DNA of 64,000 nt. Origin: Sphingopyxis sp. OAS728 (lineage in GTDB: Bacteria > Pseudomonadota > Alphaproteobacteria > Sphingomonadales > Sphingomonadaceae). The translations under genes and the position numbers were made by a program. Of this stretch, positions 55,466 to 64,000 are shown piece after piece; position 1 is the stretch's first letter; each line of letters starts with the position of its first letter. The stretch is taken from assembly GCF_014873485.1 (NCBI RefSeq), contig NZ_JADBDT010000001.1, positions 682,001 to 746,000 of the forward strand, read 5' to 3'. The notes under the pieces are model-generated. The model saw only the letters and a program-made list of their open reading frames with translations, made no database searches and had not been told where the DNA came from.

Positions 55466-57400
55466 CTAGCTGCTAACCACCCCTTCGTCACGGCGGAGTG
55501 CGACGAAATCGACCAGATCGCCATTATGCTCGAATTCCACGACAAGCTTTCGCAGAAGCTCGCGTGCGGCCAGCGATTTGCGCTCGGCGATCATCGCATT
55601 GAGCTGCTCCAGCGCGACGCGAAGCTCCGCCCATGCGATGAAGGGTTCGTTGGCACGCAGGATACGCGGATGCGCCGAAGGCATCGGATCATTGCCGATC
55701 AGAAGCTCTTCATAAAGCTTTTCGCCCGGCCGCAACCCGACATATTCGATCGCGATGTCGCCGTCGCCGTTATGCTCTTCGCGGACGCTGAGGCCCGAAA
55801 GCTCGATCATGGCGCGGGCAAGATCGACGATCTTCACAGGCTCGCCCATATCCAGCACGAACACGTCGCCACCATTCGCCATCGCGCCCGCCTGGATGAC
55901 CAATTGCGCGGCTTCGGGAATGGTCATGAAATAACGGGTGATCTCGCGATCGGTAATCGTAATCGGGCCACCGGCCGCAATCTGATTGCGAAACAGCGGC
56001 ACCACCGAGCCACTCGATCCCAGCACATTGCCGAAACGGACCATCGAGAATTTCGTGGGCAGGCCGTCCGCATTCAGCGCTTGCAGGGTGATTTCCGCAA
56101 GTCGTTTTGTCGCGCCCATGACGTTCGTCGGGCGCACCGCTTTGTCGGTGCTGATCAGCACAAAGGCAGACACGCCATGCTCGCGCGCGGCAAGGGCGCA
56201 ATTTAGCGTTCCGAACACATTGTTCGCCACGCCTTCGAGCAAATTATGCTCGACCAGCGGCACATGCTTGTAAGCGGCGGCGTGATAGATGGTATGCGGG
56301 CGCCACGTGCCGATGATCTCGTCGAGCCGGCTTCGGTCGCGCACGGTGGCGAGCAGGGGCACGACCGACCGTGCGTTGACGAGGCCGCTTTCCATGTCGC
56401 GCACGAGTTCCTGGTGCATCGCATAGAGGTTATATTCGCTCGAATCGACGAGGAGCAGGATATCGGGCGCCAGCCGGGCGATCTGCCGGCAAATCTCGCT
56501 GCCGATCGATCCGCCTGCGCCGGTCACCATCACGACCTTGCCGGTAACATTCTTGTGCAACAGCTCAACATCGGGCGGAATCGGCGCGCGCCCCAGCAAA
56601 TCCTCGATGTCGAGATCGCGCAGGTCGCCAAAGGATACGATACCGCGCGCAAGCTGGTCGACTCCCGGCATCGTGCGGATGTGCAGGCCCGATCCTTTCA
56701 GCCGGGCAATGATCGACGCTCGCTGCGCGCGGCTGGCCTGATTGATCGCGAGCAGCACGTCGGTGATACGATGCCGCGCGATAAGAGTCGCCAGCTTGTC
56801 GGGCGAATGTACGTTCAGACCGTTGATCGTCGCTTTCCACAATGTCGGATCATCGTCGAGGAAACCGACCACGCGCACCTGTCCGCTGACTTGCAGCGCC
56901 GACGCCAGCTGGCGACCTGACGCGCCCGCACCATAAATGATTGCCTGTGGCTTGTCGGCGGCGGCGACCGCATTGAGGTAGATCCCGCCGAGCCAACCAC
57001 TGACGATCCCGCGCGACCCAACGACAAAAAGCACCAGCAATATGGGCTGGATCAGACCGATCGTCCGCGGCACCGGCGGCATGCCGATGAAGGTGTAGAC
57101 GATTGCGAACGGGATCGCATAGATTGCTACGGCCTTGACAATCGCAAGAAGCGCCGCGCCGCCGCTATAACGGAAAATTGCGCGGTAAAGACCCGAAATC
57201 GCAAAAATCGGAAGCGCCAGAAATACGGCGGTGATTGCCGGATACAGCATCGGGCCCTGAAGGTCGGCCCACTCGTTGGTGCGAAGATAATAGGCGACAT
57301 GAACGCTGATTACGCAAAGCAGTGCATCCGCTGCGAGCGCGATCGCCCGCTTGACGGGCCGCGACAGGCCGAGGACTTTTTCAGATAATATAGCTACCAC
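55466..57400 (-). CDS. Membrane nucleotide-sugar 4,6-dehydratase, WbpM/CapD family
   Basis: 644 aa. Four N-terminal membrane helices (residues about 15-120), a CoA-binding-like region ([18 protein letters not shown]), and a catalytic domain with [35 protein letters not shown] and [20 protein letters not shown]. Converts UDP-GlcNAc to a 4-keto-6-deoxy sugar for QuiNAc, FucNAc or bacillosamine. The start is GTG 57400 with no clear ribosome site. It is followed by gmd and preceded by a sugar transferase gene. Confidence 0.93.
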   Translation of the reverse strand: MVAILSEKVLGLSRPVKRAIALAADALLCVISVHVAYYLRTNEWADLQGPMLYPAITAVFLALPIFAISGLYRAIFRYSGGAALLAIVKAVAIYAIPFAIVYTFIGMPPVPRTIGLIQPILLVLFVVGSRGIVSGWLGGIYLNAVAAADKPQAIIYGAGASGRQLASALQVSGQVRVVGFLDDDPTLWKATINGLNVHSPDKLATLIARHRITDVLLAINQASRAQRASIIARLKGSGLHIRTMPGVDQLARGIVSFGDLRDLDIEDLLGRAPIPPDVELLHKNVTGKVVMVTGAGGSIGSEICRQIARLAPDILLLVDSSEYNLYAMHQELVRDMESGLVNARSVVPLLATVRDRSRLDEIIGTWRPHTIYHAAAYKHVPLVEHNLLEGVANNVFGTLNCALAAREHGVSAFVLISTDKAVRPTNVMGATKRLAEITLQALNADGLPTKFSMVRFGNVLGSSGSVVPLFRNQIAAGGPITITDREITRYFMTIPEAAQLVIQAGAMANGGDVFVLDMGEPVKIVDLARAMIELSGLSVREEHNGDGDIAIEYVGLRPGEKLYEELLIGNDPMPSAHPRILRANEPFIAWAELRVALEQLNAMIAERKSLAARELLRKLVVEFEHNGDLVDFVALRRDEGVVSS

Positions 57401-57464
57401 AGGAAAAAGATCCGTCCTTCCGACCAGCGCATTTCCAAATATTTATGCAACCGAACTGCACCTT

Positions 57465-58064
57465 CTAGTGCGCTACGGACTTATCGCCAAGCAACTTCCC
57501 CGCCGTGCGCAGGATGATGAGGAGGTCGAAAAGCGACGACCGCCGCTCCAGATACTCGCGATCGAATGCCACTTTCTCCGGGATCGGAAGCTCGTCGCGG
57601 CCGTTTACTTGCGCCCAGCCGGTGAGCCCCGGGCGCAGGACGTCCACTCCCTGCTGCTGGCGTAGCGCGATCAGGTCATCCTGATTGAACAACGCGGGGC
57701 GTGGCCCGACGATACTCATGTCGCCGATAAACACGCTCCACAGCTGTGGAACTTCATCGAGGCTCGTACGGCGGAGGAAACCGCCGATCGGCGTCAAGGC
57801 AGAGGCTGGATCGACAATGAGATGCGTCGCCACCGCGGGGGTTCCGACTTTCATCGTGCGGAATTTAGGCATGCGAAAGATCGCCCCGCCCCGCCCCACT
57901 CGGTCGGACCAGTAAAGCGCGGGGCCCGGCGAGGTGAATTTAACCGCCAAGGCGACACCGAGCGCGACCGGCAACAACAAGATGCCACCTGCTATCGTCA
58001 GCACCAAATCGGTTACGCGTTTCACTCCAACCCCACGATATCGGTATCGAACGGGCGACCGCAT
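57465..58064 (-). CDS. Initiating undecaprenyl-phosphate sugar-1-phosphate transferase (PglC/WcaJ short type)
   Basis: 199 aa. KRVTDLVLTIAGGILLLPVA is the membrane-embedding helix, KFTSPGPALYWSDRVGRGG and FRMPKFRTMKV the core, and LRRTSLDEVPQLWSVFIGDM then SIVGPRP the catalytic Asp-Glu region. Transfers a sugar phosphate to the lipid carrier to start a glycan. A GTG at 58025 (VKRVTDL) would match PglC length better. Divergent from the epimerase gene at 58128. Confidence 0.93.
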   Translation of the reverse strand: MRSPVRYRYRGVGVKRVTDLVLTIAGGILLLPVALGVALAVKFTSPGPALYWSDRVGRGGAIFRMPKFRTMKVGTPAVATHLIVDPASALTPIGGFLRRTSLDEVPQLWSVFIGDMSIVGPRPALFNQDDLIALRQQQGVDVLRPGLTGWAQVNGRDELPIPEKVAFDREYLERRSSLFDLLIILRTAGKLLGDKSVAH

Positions 58065-58127
58065 ACGCGCTTCCCACCTGCCGGGGAAGGGCTGTTTTTG
58101 TCATGCCGGCTGTGTATAGCGGCCGCC

Positions 58128-58991
58128 ATGGCGGCGCGGCGCGACAATATCCTGGTAGTCGGAGGAGGCAGCCGCATCGCGACATCGCTCGCTCCATTGC
58201 TGGGAGAGCGCGCCCGCTTCATTTCGCGCCGGCCCTCGGGATTGCCGAGGGAAATAGCGGTCGAGAATTACGACATGCTTTCGCAGCAGATGTTCGACGG
58301 CATCGAATATGTGGTCAATTGCGTCGGCGTCAGTTCCGGCGACGCGGCGCTGATGCAGCGGGTCAATGTCGACATGCCGCTCGCGCTGGCTCGATCCGCC
58401 CGCGCAGCGGGCGCGCGCAGGATGATCCATATTTCGTCCTTCTCGGTCTATGGGGCAGCACGTCTGATCGACGAACGGACGCCCGCCGGGCCGACAAGCG
58501 ATTATGGTCGCTCGAAGCTCACTGCCGACACACGCCTGCTCGCGCTGGCGGACGACCGGTTCGCTATAACGACGCTGCGGCTTCCACTGATCTACGCCCC
58601 GGATTCGCTCGGCAAGCTGGGCCAGCTTCTCAAACTATGGACGCGCCTGCGCTTGCTGCCGGTTCCCGCCGCCGATGTTTCGCGCGCGATGATCAGCGCG
58701 GACCTGTCGGCTTCGGTCGTCGCGCGGCTGTGCGAAGACTTCCGCCCGGGCGTCCAATTCGCCGCGGACCCGATGCCTTTCACTTATGTGCAGGCGGCCG
58801 CCGCGCGATCGGAAACGCTCTTCCGGCTCCCGCTGCCGGCCGTGGCAATCCGCACGGCCGAACGGGTTGCGCCCGCTATCGCCGCGCGGCTATTCGCCGA
58901 CAGCCACCTTGCCGACGCGGACAATCTTGCAATCGGCTATGGCTTCGCGTCACAGCTGTACCGCGACATTGCTCACGCTGTTCTCCGTTAA
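58128..58991 (+). CDS. NAD-dependent epimerase/reductase (WbpV-like)
   Basis: 287 aa from ATG 58128. NILVVGGGSRIATSLAPLLG binds the cofactor. NCVGVSSGDA, HISSFSVYGAARLIDERTPA and SDYGRSKLTADTRLL (YxxxK) mark an extended SDR. Close to a WbpM-type dehydratase and an initiating transferase, it could be the 4-reductase that finishes UDP-QuiNAc, as WbpV does with WbpM/WbpL in Pseudomonas. The open frame upstream to 57822 is antisense to the transferase gene and rejected. Confidence 0.82.
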   Translation: MAARRDNILVVGGGSRIATSLAPLLGERARFISRRPSGLPREIAVENYDMLSQQMFDGIEYVVNCVGVSSGDAALMQRVNVDMPLALARSARAAGARRMIHISSFSVYGAARLIDERTPAGPTSDYGRSKLTADTRLLALADDRFAITTLRLPLIYAPDSLGKLGQLLKLWTRLRLLPVPAADVSRAMISADLSASVVARLCEDFRPGVQFAADPMPFTYVQAAAARSETLFRLPLPAVAIRTAERVAPAIAARLFADSHLADADNLAIGYGFASQLYRDIAHAVLR

Positions 58992-59006
58992 TTGCCGAAA
59001 GAAGAT

Positions 59007-60227
59007 ATGAAGCCTGAACGCCGCCTCTGGGTCGTATCCGAACTCTATTATCCCGAGCAGACATCGACCGGTTATTTCCTGACGCGCATCGCCGAAGGGC
59101 TCGCCTCGTCGATGCCGGTCGAGGTCGTTTGCGGTCAGCCGACTTACAGCGAGCATGGCGTGCGCGCGCCGGCGCGCGAGGATCGCGGAGGTGTACGCAT
59201 CAACCGCGTGCCTGCGACGCATTTCGGCAAGGACCGGCTGCTGCTGCGCGCGATCAACATCCTGACGCTCACGCTGTCCGTCGCATGGTTCGCTCTTTTC
59301 AATTTCGCACGTGGCGACCGCCTGTTGATCGTAACCAATCCGCCGACGCTGCCGCCGCTGGTTGGGCTGATCGCACGCTGGAAACGGATGGATGCCCATC
59401 TTCTCGTTCATGACGTCTACCCCGAGGTCTTGGCAGCAACGGGGTTCATGCGCCGCCAGAGCCTGCCCTATCGGCTCCTCGAACGCCTTTTTTCGGCGAC
59501 CTTTGCGCTCTACGGATCGATCATCGTGCTCGGGCGCGACATGGCCGACCTTGTCCGCGTCAAGCTGCGCGGCGCCGAACGGCGGGTTACCATCATTCCC
59601 AATTGGGGCGATGTCGACGAGATCGCGCCGCTCGCTCGCGATGCGAACCCCTTCTTCGCCCTGAACCAGATCGATGCCCCCTATGTGATCCAGTTTTCGG
59701 GCAACATCGGCCGCACGCACGATGTCGAGACAATTATCGCTGCCGCGCATCAACTAAAGTCGCGAAGCGACATATTGTTCGTCTTTGCGGGCTATGGCGG
59801 GAAAACCGATTTTATCAGTCAGGCCGTTGCATCGGGCGAACTGCCGAATGTCCGCCTGCTGCCGCGGCAGCCGCGCGAATTGCTTGGCCCCATGCTCGCC
59901 AGCGCGACGGCCACGATCATCTCGTTCGTCGATGAAATGAAGGGGCTTTCGGTCCCTAGCCGCATGTACAATGTGTTGGCAGCGGGCACGCCGATCATCG
60001 CCATCGCCGACGCTGATTCAGAACTCTCGTTGACGATCGCAGAGGAACACTCGGGCTGGGTCCTCGCACCCGGCGATACCGACGCGCTCGTCGCGCTTGT
60101 CGAGCGATTGGCAGCGCCTGCCGGAGCCGAAGAGGCGCGACAGTTCGGGGCGAATGGCCGCGCCGCGGTCAGCAGAAGTTACACGCTGGCGTCCGTTCTC
60201 GAAGGGTTTCGCGAAACCCTGCGCTGA
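59007..60227 (+). CDS. Glycosyltransferase family 4 (WbuB-like)
   Basis: 406 aa from ATG 59007, with GAAAGAAG upstream. VVSELYYPEQTSTGYFLTRI, VVCGQPTYSEHGVRAP, LLVHDVYPEVLAATGFMRRQ and IPNWGDVDEIAPL fit the WbuB group that transfers aminodeoxy sugars. The nucleotide-binding C-terminal half holds FSGNIGRTHDVETIIAAA and EMKGLSVPSRMYNVLAAGTP (the EX7E region). Follows the epimerase by 15 bp. Confidence 0.9.
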   Translation: MKPERRLWVVSELYYPEQTSTGYFLTRIAEGLASSMPVEVVCGQPTYSEHGVRAPAREDRGGVRINRVPATHFGKDRLLLRAINILTLTLSVAWFALFNFARGDRLLIVTNPPTLPPLVGLIARWKRMDAHLLVHDVYPEVLAATGFMRRQSLPYRLLERLFSATFALYGSIIVLGRDMADLVRVKLRGAERRVTIIPNWGDVDEIAPLARDANPFFALNQIDAPYVIQFSGNIGRTHDVETIIAAAHQLKSRSDILFVFAGYGGKTDFISQAVASGELPNVRLLPRQPRELLGPMLASATATIISFVDEMKGLSVPSRMYNVLAAGTPIIAIADADSELSLTIAEEHSGWVLAPGDTDALVALVERLAAPAGAEEARQFGANGRAAVSRSYTLASVLEGFRETLR

Positions 60228-60234
60228 ACCGGCG

Positions 60235-61359
60235 TCAGCCGAAGAAGGCGCAGACCGCATCGGCGACCCGGTCGGCGTCGTCCATGTCCATGTCGGCATA
60301 CAGCGGCAGCCGCACAAGGCAGTCCGTATAGCGCGTCGCCTGCGCAAGCGGCTGCGTCGCGTTGTTCGCCGCAAAATAGGGGCTCGCATGGAGCGCCTGA
60401 TAATGGAACACTGCCATCACGCCGCTCGCCTTCAGATGCTCGATCAGCCTGGTGCGCGTTTCGAGTGCATCGCATACCAGATAGAACATATGCGCATTAT
60501 TGGTCGCATAATCCGGAATCACGGGCAGGCTGATATCGTTGCGCTGCGTGAGATGCGCCAGCCGTTCGGCATAGCGATCCCACACCGCGATCCTCCGCGC
60601 CTGGATCGCGTCGACCGCTTCCAGCTGCGCCGTCAGAAAGGCCGCGACGAGTTCGGACGGCAGATAGGATGAACCCAGCCCGACCCAATTATATTTGTCG
60701 ACTTCGCCGCGGAAGAAGGCCGACCGGTTGGTTCCCTTTTCGCGGACGATTTCAGCGTCGAGCGCACGCGCCGGATCGTTGACATGAAGCGACCCGCCTT
60801 CACCGCACACAATATTTTTCGTCTCGTGAAAGGAGAAGGCCGAGAAAGTCCCAAGCGTTCCGAGCGGTTTGCCCTTGTAAAAGGACGAGATCGCCTGCGC
60901 CGCATCTTCGACGATCGTCGCGCCGACGCCATCGGCGATCGCCTGCAGGGCATCCATATCGCACGCAACGCCAGCATAATGGACCGGCACGATCGCGCGT
61001 GTCCGCTCATTGACCAGCGATGCAACCGAGGCCGGATCGATATTCGGATTGTCGGCTCCGCTGTCGGCAAAACGGATCGTCGCCCCACGCAGCGCAAAAG
61101 CATTCGCTGTCGAGACAAAGGTGTAGCTCGGGACGATCACCTCGTCGCCGGGTTTGAGATCGCATAGCAATGCCGCGGCCTCCAGCGCGTCGGTGCACGA
61201 CGTCGTCAAAAGCGACTTGCCCGATCCAAGCTGCGCTTCGATCAACGCCTGAGCGCGCTTGGTAAAGCTGCCGTCGCCCGACAGTTTGCGGCTCGCGAGC
61301 GCTTCACCGATATAGAGATTTTCGGTTCCGACGAGATGGGGTTTGTTGAAGGGGATCAC
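60235..61359 (-). CDS. wecE: dTDP-4-amino-4,6-dideoxygalactose transaminase
   Basis: 374 aa. PLP aminotransferase that converts dTDP-4-keto-6-deoxyglucose to dTDP-Fuc4N. PFNKPHLVGTENLYIGEALA, SCTDALEAAALLCDLKPGDE, VPSYTFVSTANAFALRGATI, VHYAGVACDMDAL and the PLP Lys in FSFHETKNIV closely follow E. coli WecE (376 aa). GTG 61359 overlaps the wecD stop (GTGA); the frame to 61416 would overlap wecD further. Confidence 0.94.
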   Translation of the reverse strand: MIPFNKPHLVGTENLYIGEALASRKLSGDGSFTKRAQALIEAQLGSGKSLLTTSCTDALEAAALLCDLKPGDEVIVPSYTFVSTANAFALRGATIRFADSGADNPNIDPASVASLVNERTRAIVPVHYAGVACDMDALQAIADGVGATIVEDAAQAISSFYKGKPLGTLGTFSAFSFHETKNIVCGEGGSLHVNDPARALDAEIVREKGTNRSAFFRGEVDKYNWVGLGSSYLPSELVAAFLTAQLEAVDAIQARRIAVWDRYAERLAHLTQRNDISLPVIPDYATNNAHMFYLVCDALETRTRLIEHLKASGVMAVFHYQALHASPYFAANNATQPLAQATRYTDCLVRLPLYADMDMDDADRVADAVCAFFG

Positions 61360-62075
61360 GATTGCTGGTTCCAGAAATGAAAAACGTCGGAATGCGCGCT
61401 GATCGCGAAACCGCATGATTGATAGATTGCGAGGGCGACTTCATTCTCGCCCTGCGTGACGACGCTCGCCCTAGCGCAGCCTTCGCGTGCGAACCAGCCA
61501 AGAGCTTCACGCAGCAGCTTTTTACCAACACCCTTGCCGCGCGCCGCAGCGGCGACGCCGAACAGCCCGATCTGCCCCTGCTCACCCTTCGCCGATACGG
61601 TCACCATACCATCGATCGCATCGCCCTCCCCGGCGATGATCACTGCGTCGGCAAAGCTGCCACTCAGGCTGTTCTCCATCCAAATCCGATAGAGCCGCTC
61701 GAAAACCGGGCGCGGAAAGCGACGGTCGAGCGCGAAGCGCGAGGACCAGCCGCTCGCCAGTGCAAGTTCTTCGAGCACGCGTCGTTGCGCAGGATCGGGA
61801 TCGGCAATCGTCCGCGGTTCGCTGGCCCCCTGCCCTGCCAAGCTCATATCAAGGAGCACGCGGCTGTTGATGAGCTCGCCCCCGTTGCGCAACGCCGCCA
61901 GCTGGCTTGGCTCGTCGCCGTGCGGCGCCTCCCAATATGCGAGCGCGATGCCGTCCGCGATCAATTGGGCCCGTATGGCCGGCAACTGGGCGACCGGATC
62001 ATCGATATTCTCGATCCGCGCGACCGCGAAGCCGAACGCTTCGCTGTCCCATGCAAGCGGGTGAATATGCGTCAT
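61356..62075 (-). CDS. wecD: GNAT acyltransferase, dTDP-fucosamine acetyltransferase-like (WecD)
   Basis: 239 aa from ATG 62075. HIHPLAWDSEAFGFAVARIE matches the WecD start. The GNAT acetyl-CoA loop is LFGVAAAARGKGVGKKLLRE, and IYQSCGFAISAHSDVFHFW closes the fold. Together with WecE it would give dTDP-Fuc4NAc. ATG overlaps the preceding glycosyltransferase stop (ATGA). Confidence 0.87.
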   Translation of the reverse strand: MTHIHPLAWDSEAFGFAVARIENIDDPVAQLPAIRAQLIADGIALAYWEAPHGDEPSQLAALRNGGELINSRVLLDMSLAGQGASEPRTIADPDPAQRRVLEELALASGWSSRFALDRRFPRPVFERLYRIWMENSLSGSFADAVIIAGEGDAIDGMVTVSAKGEQGQIGLFGVAAAARGKGVGKKLLREALGWFAREGCARASVVTQGENEVALAIYQSCGFAISAHSDVFHFWNQQS

Positions 62076-63340
62076 GAGCAGTTCGCCGACAGGTTGACAA
62101 AGGCGCGCACCTGCTCGTCGACCGAACAATGTCTGATCGCGTGCGTCCGGCAAGTTTCACGCGATTCGGCCCGGCGGGCGTCATCCCAGGCCAGCACGCG
62201 CGACAATGCGGCGGTGAGCCCCGTGCAGTCGATCGTATCTGCCAACGCCCCGGTCTTGCCCTCGACGACAAGGTCGGGCAGCACACCGATCTGAAAACCG
62301 ACCACCGGCGTACCCGACATCATCGCCTCGTTGACCATCATAGGCCCCGAATCCTCGATCGACGGGCAGACGAAGAAGTCCGCGGCGCAATAGGCCTGCG
62401 CCAGCGTATCGGCTCCCACATAGCCAAGGCGGTGCATCGGCAGCCCGAGTGCATCGAGCGCACCAAGGCCACCGGAATGACCGACAAGAAGTAGCGCGAC
62501 CCGTCGCCCGTCGAGCGCTCCGTCGGCCGCGAGCGAGGCGAGCGCGTCGACGAGCAGTGCCATGCCCTTGCGCGGATCGGTCAGTTCCTGCGCGCCGAAA
62601 AGAAGATAGATTCCTTCGCGCGGAATGCCCAACGCCTCGCGCGCGGCCGCACGATCGAGCCGGCCAAGCCGGGCGGGATCAACTCCGATCAAAATCCGGC
62701 GAAACGTCGAATTCGCGAAGGGCGCCGCACCTTCGGCATCCTTCGCCAACTGCGCTGACGGCACCACCACAACATGGTCGAGCGCGCGGGTCGCGGCGAC
62801 CTTTTGCGCCAGCGTGCGCGCCGAAACGTCGCGGCCGATACGCGCAGGCAGCGCGGGACACGAGCCGCAGCCGTCACGATAGCGTCGGCAGCCCCAGGAG
62901 TAATGGCATCCACCGGTCAAAAGGCCCATGTCGACCGGATGGAAAGCAACGCGCGCGCCGGTCAGCGTCTGGAGCGCCGCGACATCGTCGAAATCCAGAA
63001 AATCGGAAATATAATGGACAACGATCAGATCGGGCCGCGTCTCTGCCGCGATAGCCGCCAGCCGGCGGCGCGAGAGGCTGTTCATCCGCTGGTCGCGGAA
63101 AACATAGCGGCGACGACTTGCGATGCGGTACCAGGCGCGCCCTGCAAAGCGTCGTAGCGCCGCCCATCCACGACCGCCCACCGCCTGCACGTCCGTGGCC
63201 CCGCTCCGCGATTCCCAGACGAGCATGTGCGAAGCCACCCCACGCTCCCGCATGGCCAGATGCAGCCGCAACGCCGCGGTGCCGGCGCCTCCATGGTCGA
63301 CCGCCGCCAGGTGAAGTACGCGCGACCCAGCCGCAATCAT
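62072..63340 (-). CDS. Glycosyltransferase family 4
   Basis: 422 aa from ATG 63340 (MIAAGSRVLHLAAVDHGGAG). GGAGTAALRLHLAMRERGVA is the acceptor-side glycine loop. FGAQELTDPRKGMALLVDAL and PSIEDSGPMMVNEAMMSGTP form the donor site with the EX7E pattern. A Cys-rich insert CHYSWGCRRYRDGCGSCP resembles a zinc knuckle seen in some polysaccharide GT4 enzymes. It lies between rmlA and wecD. Confidence 0.9.
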   Translation of the reverse strand: MIAAGSRVLHLAAVDHGGAGTAALRLHLAMRERGVASHMLVWESRSGATDVQAVGGRGWAALRRFAGRAWYRIASRRRYVFRDQRMNSLSRRRLAAIAAETRPDLIVVHYISDFLDFDDVAALQTLTGARVAFHPVDMGLLTGGCHYSWGCRRYRDGCGSCPALPARIGRDVSARTLAQKVAATRALDHVVVVPSAQLAKDAEGAAPFANSTFRRILIGVDPARLGRLDRAAAREALGIPREGIYLLFGAQELTDPRKGMALLVDALASLAADGALDGRRVALLLVGHSGGLGALDALGLPMHRLGYVGADTLAQAYCAADFFVCPSIEDSGPMMVNEAMMSGTPVVGFQIGVLPDLVVEGKTGALADTIDCTGLTAALSRVLAWDDARRAESRETCRTHAIRHCSVDEQVRAFVNLSANCS

Positions 63341-63354
63341 AGCGGGCGAGTCGT

Positions 63355-64000
63355 TCAAATCATTTCCTCGATCCGCTGCAGGATCGCGCGGCCATATTCG
63401 GTCTTTGACAACTGCTCGCCCTTGGCGCGGGCGGTCTCGATGCTGATCCAGCCTTGCATCAACGCGATTTCCTCCAGGCACGCGATCTGAATGCCCTGCC
63501 GATGCTGCATCGTGCGAACGAACTCACCCGCTTCCATCAGGCTGTCGTGCGTGCCGGTGTCGAGCCAGGCATAACCGCGCCCCATCTGCTCGACGAACAA
63601 TTCGTCGCTGTCGATGTAGCACTGGATCAGGTCGGTTATTTCGAGTTCGCCGCGCGCCGACGGTTTCAGCCCTTCCGCGAAACGCACGACCCGATTGTCG
63701 AAGAAATAGAGTCCGGTCACCGCCAGATGCGATTTGGGCTGCGCCGGCTTCTCCTCAAGGCTTACGGCTTGCCCGCGCGCGTCGAGTTCGATCACGCCAT
63801 AGCGTTCAGGATCGGCGACGCGATAGCTGAATACCGTCGCCCCGCTTTCGCGGCCGGCCGCCGAGCGAAGCAACTGGATCAACTGCGCGCCGAAAAAGAT
63901 GTTGTCGCCGAGGACCAGCGCGGCCGGGCTGTCGCCGATAAACTCGCGCCCGAGCGTAAAGGCCTGCGCCAACCCTTCGGGACGCGGCTGTTCGATGTAG
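63355..64000 (-). CDS. rmlA: Glucose-1-phosphate thymidylyltransferase (partial)
   Basis: The C-terminal 215 residues are visible; the N-terminus is beyond the right edge. LVLGDNIFFGAQLIQLL, VIELDARGQAVSLEEKPAQP, VTGLYFFDNRVV and GRGYAWLDTGTHDSLMEAGE are RmlA/RffH landmarks. Makes dTDP-glucose, the precursor for the WecE/WecD branch. A 4,6-dehydratase (RmlB) is expected just outside the window. Confidence 0.95.
   Translation of the reverse strand, partial: YIEQPRPEGLAQAFTLGREFIGDSPAALVLGDNIFFGAQLIQLLRSAAGRESGATVFSYRVADPERYGVIELDARGQAVSLEEKPAQPKSHLAVTGLYFFDNRVVRFAEGLKPSARGELEITDLIQCYIDSDELFVEQMGRGYAWLDTGTHDSLMEAGEFVRTMQHRQGIQIACLEEIALMQGWISIETARAKGEQLSKTEYGRAILQRIEEMI

Overview
The window is a gene-dense, high-GC stretch of an alphaproteobacterial chromosome. 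Gene content and style (TamA with a long N-terminal extension, a sigma-F/NrsF pair, dispersed CTTCGACAAGCTCAG repeats, many ATGA/GTGA gene overlaps) suggest Sphingomonadales, perhaps Sphingopyxis or a relative; that assignment is inference. About 57 protein genes, one tRNA-Lys(TTT), one Mn-type riboswitch, several operator or promoter elements and one short tandem repeat can be supported. No intergenic stretch exceeds 300 bases; the largest is 53111-53354, which holds hairpins but no gene.

Layout. 1-3542 (minus): sulfate activation (cysD, fused cysNC cut by the left edge) and a LysR regulator. 3645-14317 (plus): a leucine/isovalerate degradation region (isovaleryl-CoA dehydrogenase, methylcrotonyl-CoA carboxylase beta and alpha, MaoC hydratase, CitE-type lyase). 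It is interleaved with small translationally coupled genes and interrupted by an M13 metallopeptidase on the minus strand. 14320-18150 (minus): phospholipase-D protein, acyl-CoA dehydrogenase and a MerR (LiuR-like) regulator with its palindrome. 18217-21908: hisI, purF, an SDR and small proteins. 21922-28335 (minus): serine hydrolase, Cfa, a membrane hydrolase and the 2-oxoacid:ferredoxin oxidoreductase korAB. 28519-31333: esterase, rppH, udgB with a 10-bp repeat at its 5' end, folK, tRNA-Lys.

31498-32499 is a UDP-uronate-type epimerase. 32545-38012 is an EmrAB-type tripartite efflux operon flanked by two TetR genes, with two palindromic operators in the divergent promoter. 38199-39369 encodes an ECF sigma factor and its NrsF-type anti-sigma, with a matching promoter upstream. 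galE and a GDT1-family Mn exporter follow. The exporter is preceded by a yybP-ykoY riboswitch whose first conserved strand overlaps the stop codon of the upstream lipoprotein gene. tamA, tamB and that lipoprotein form the operon leading into it. ugd and selO come next.

51188-64000 is a surface-polysaccharide locus: an OafA-type acyltransferase, GDP-fucose synthesis (gmd, fcl), a WbpM-type dehydratase with a 4-reductase-like epimerase and initiating sugar transferase, two GT4 glycosyltransferases, and rmlA-wecD-wecE for a dTDP-4-amino-4,6-dideoxygalactose branch. galE, ugd and the uronate epimerase elsewhere in the window probably feed the same or related polymers.
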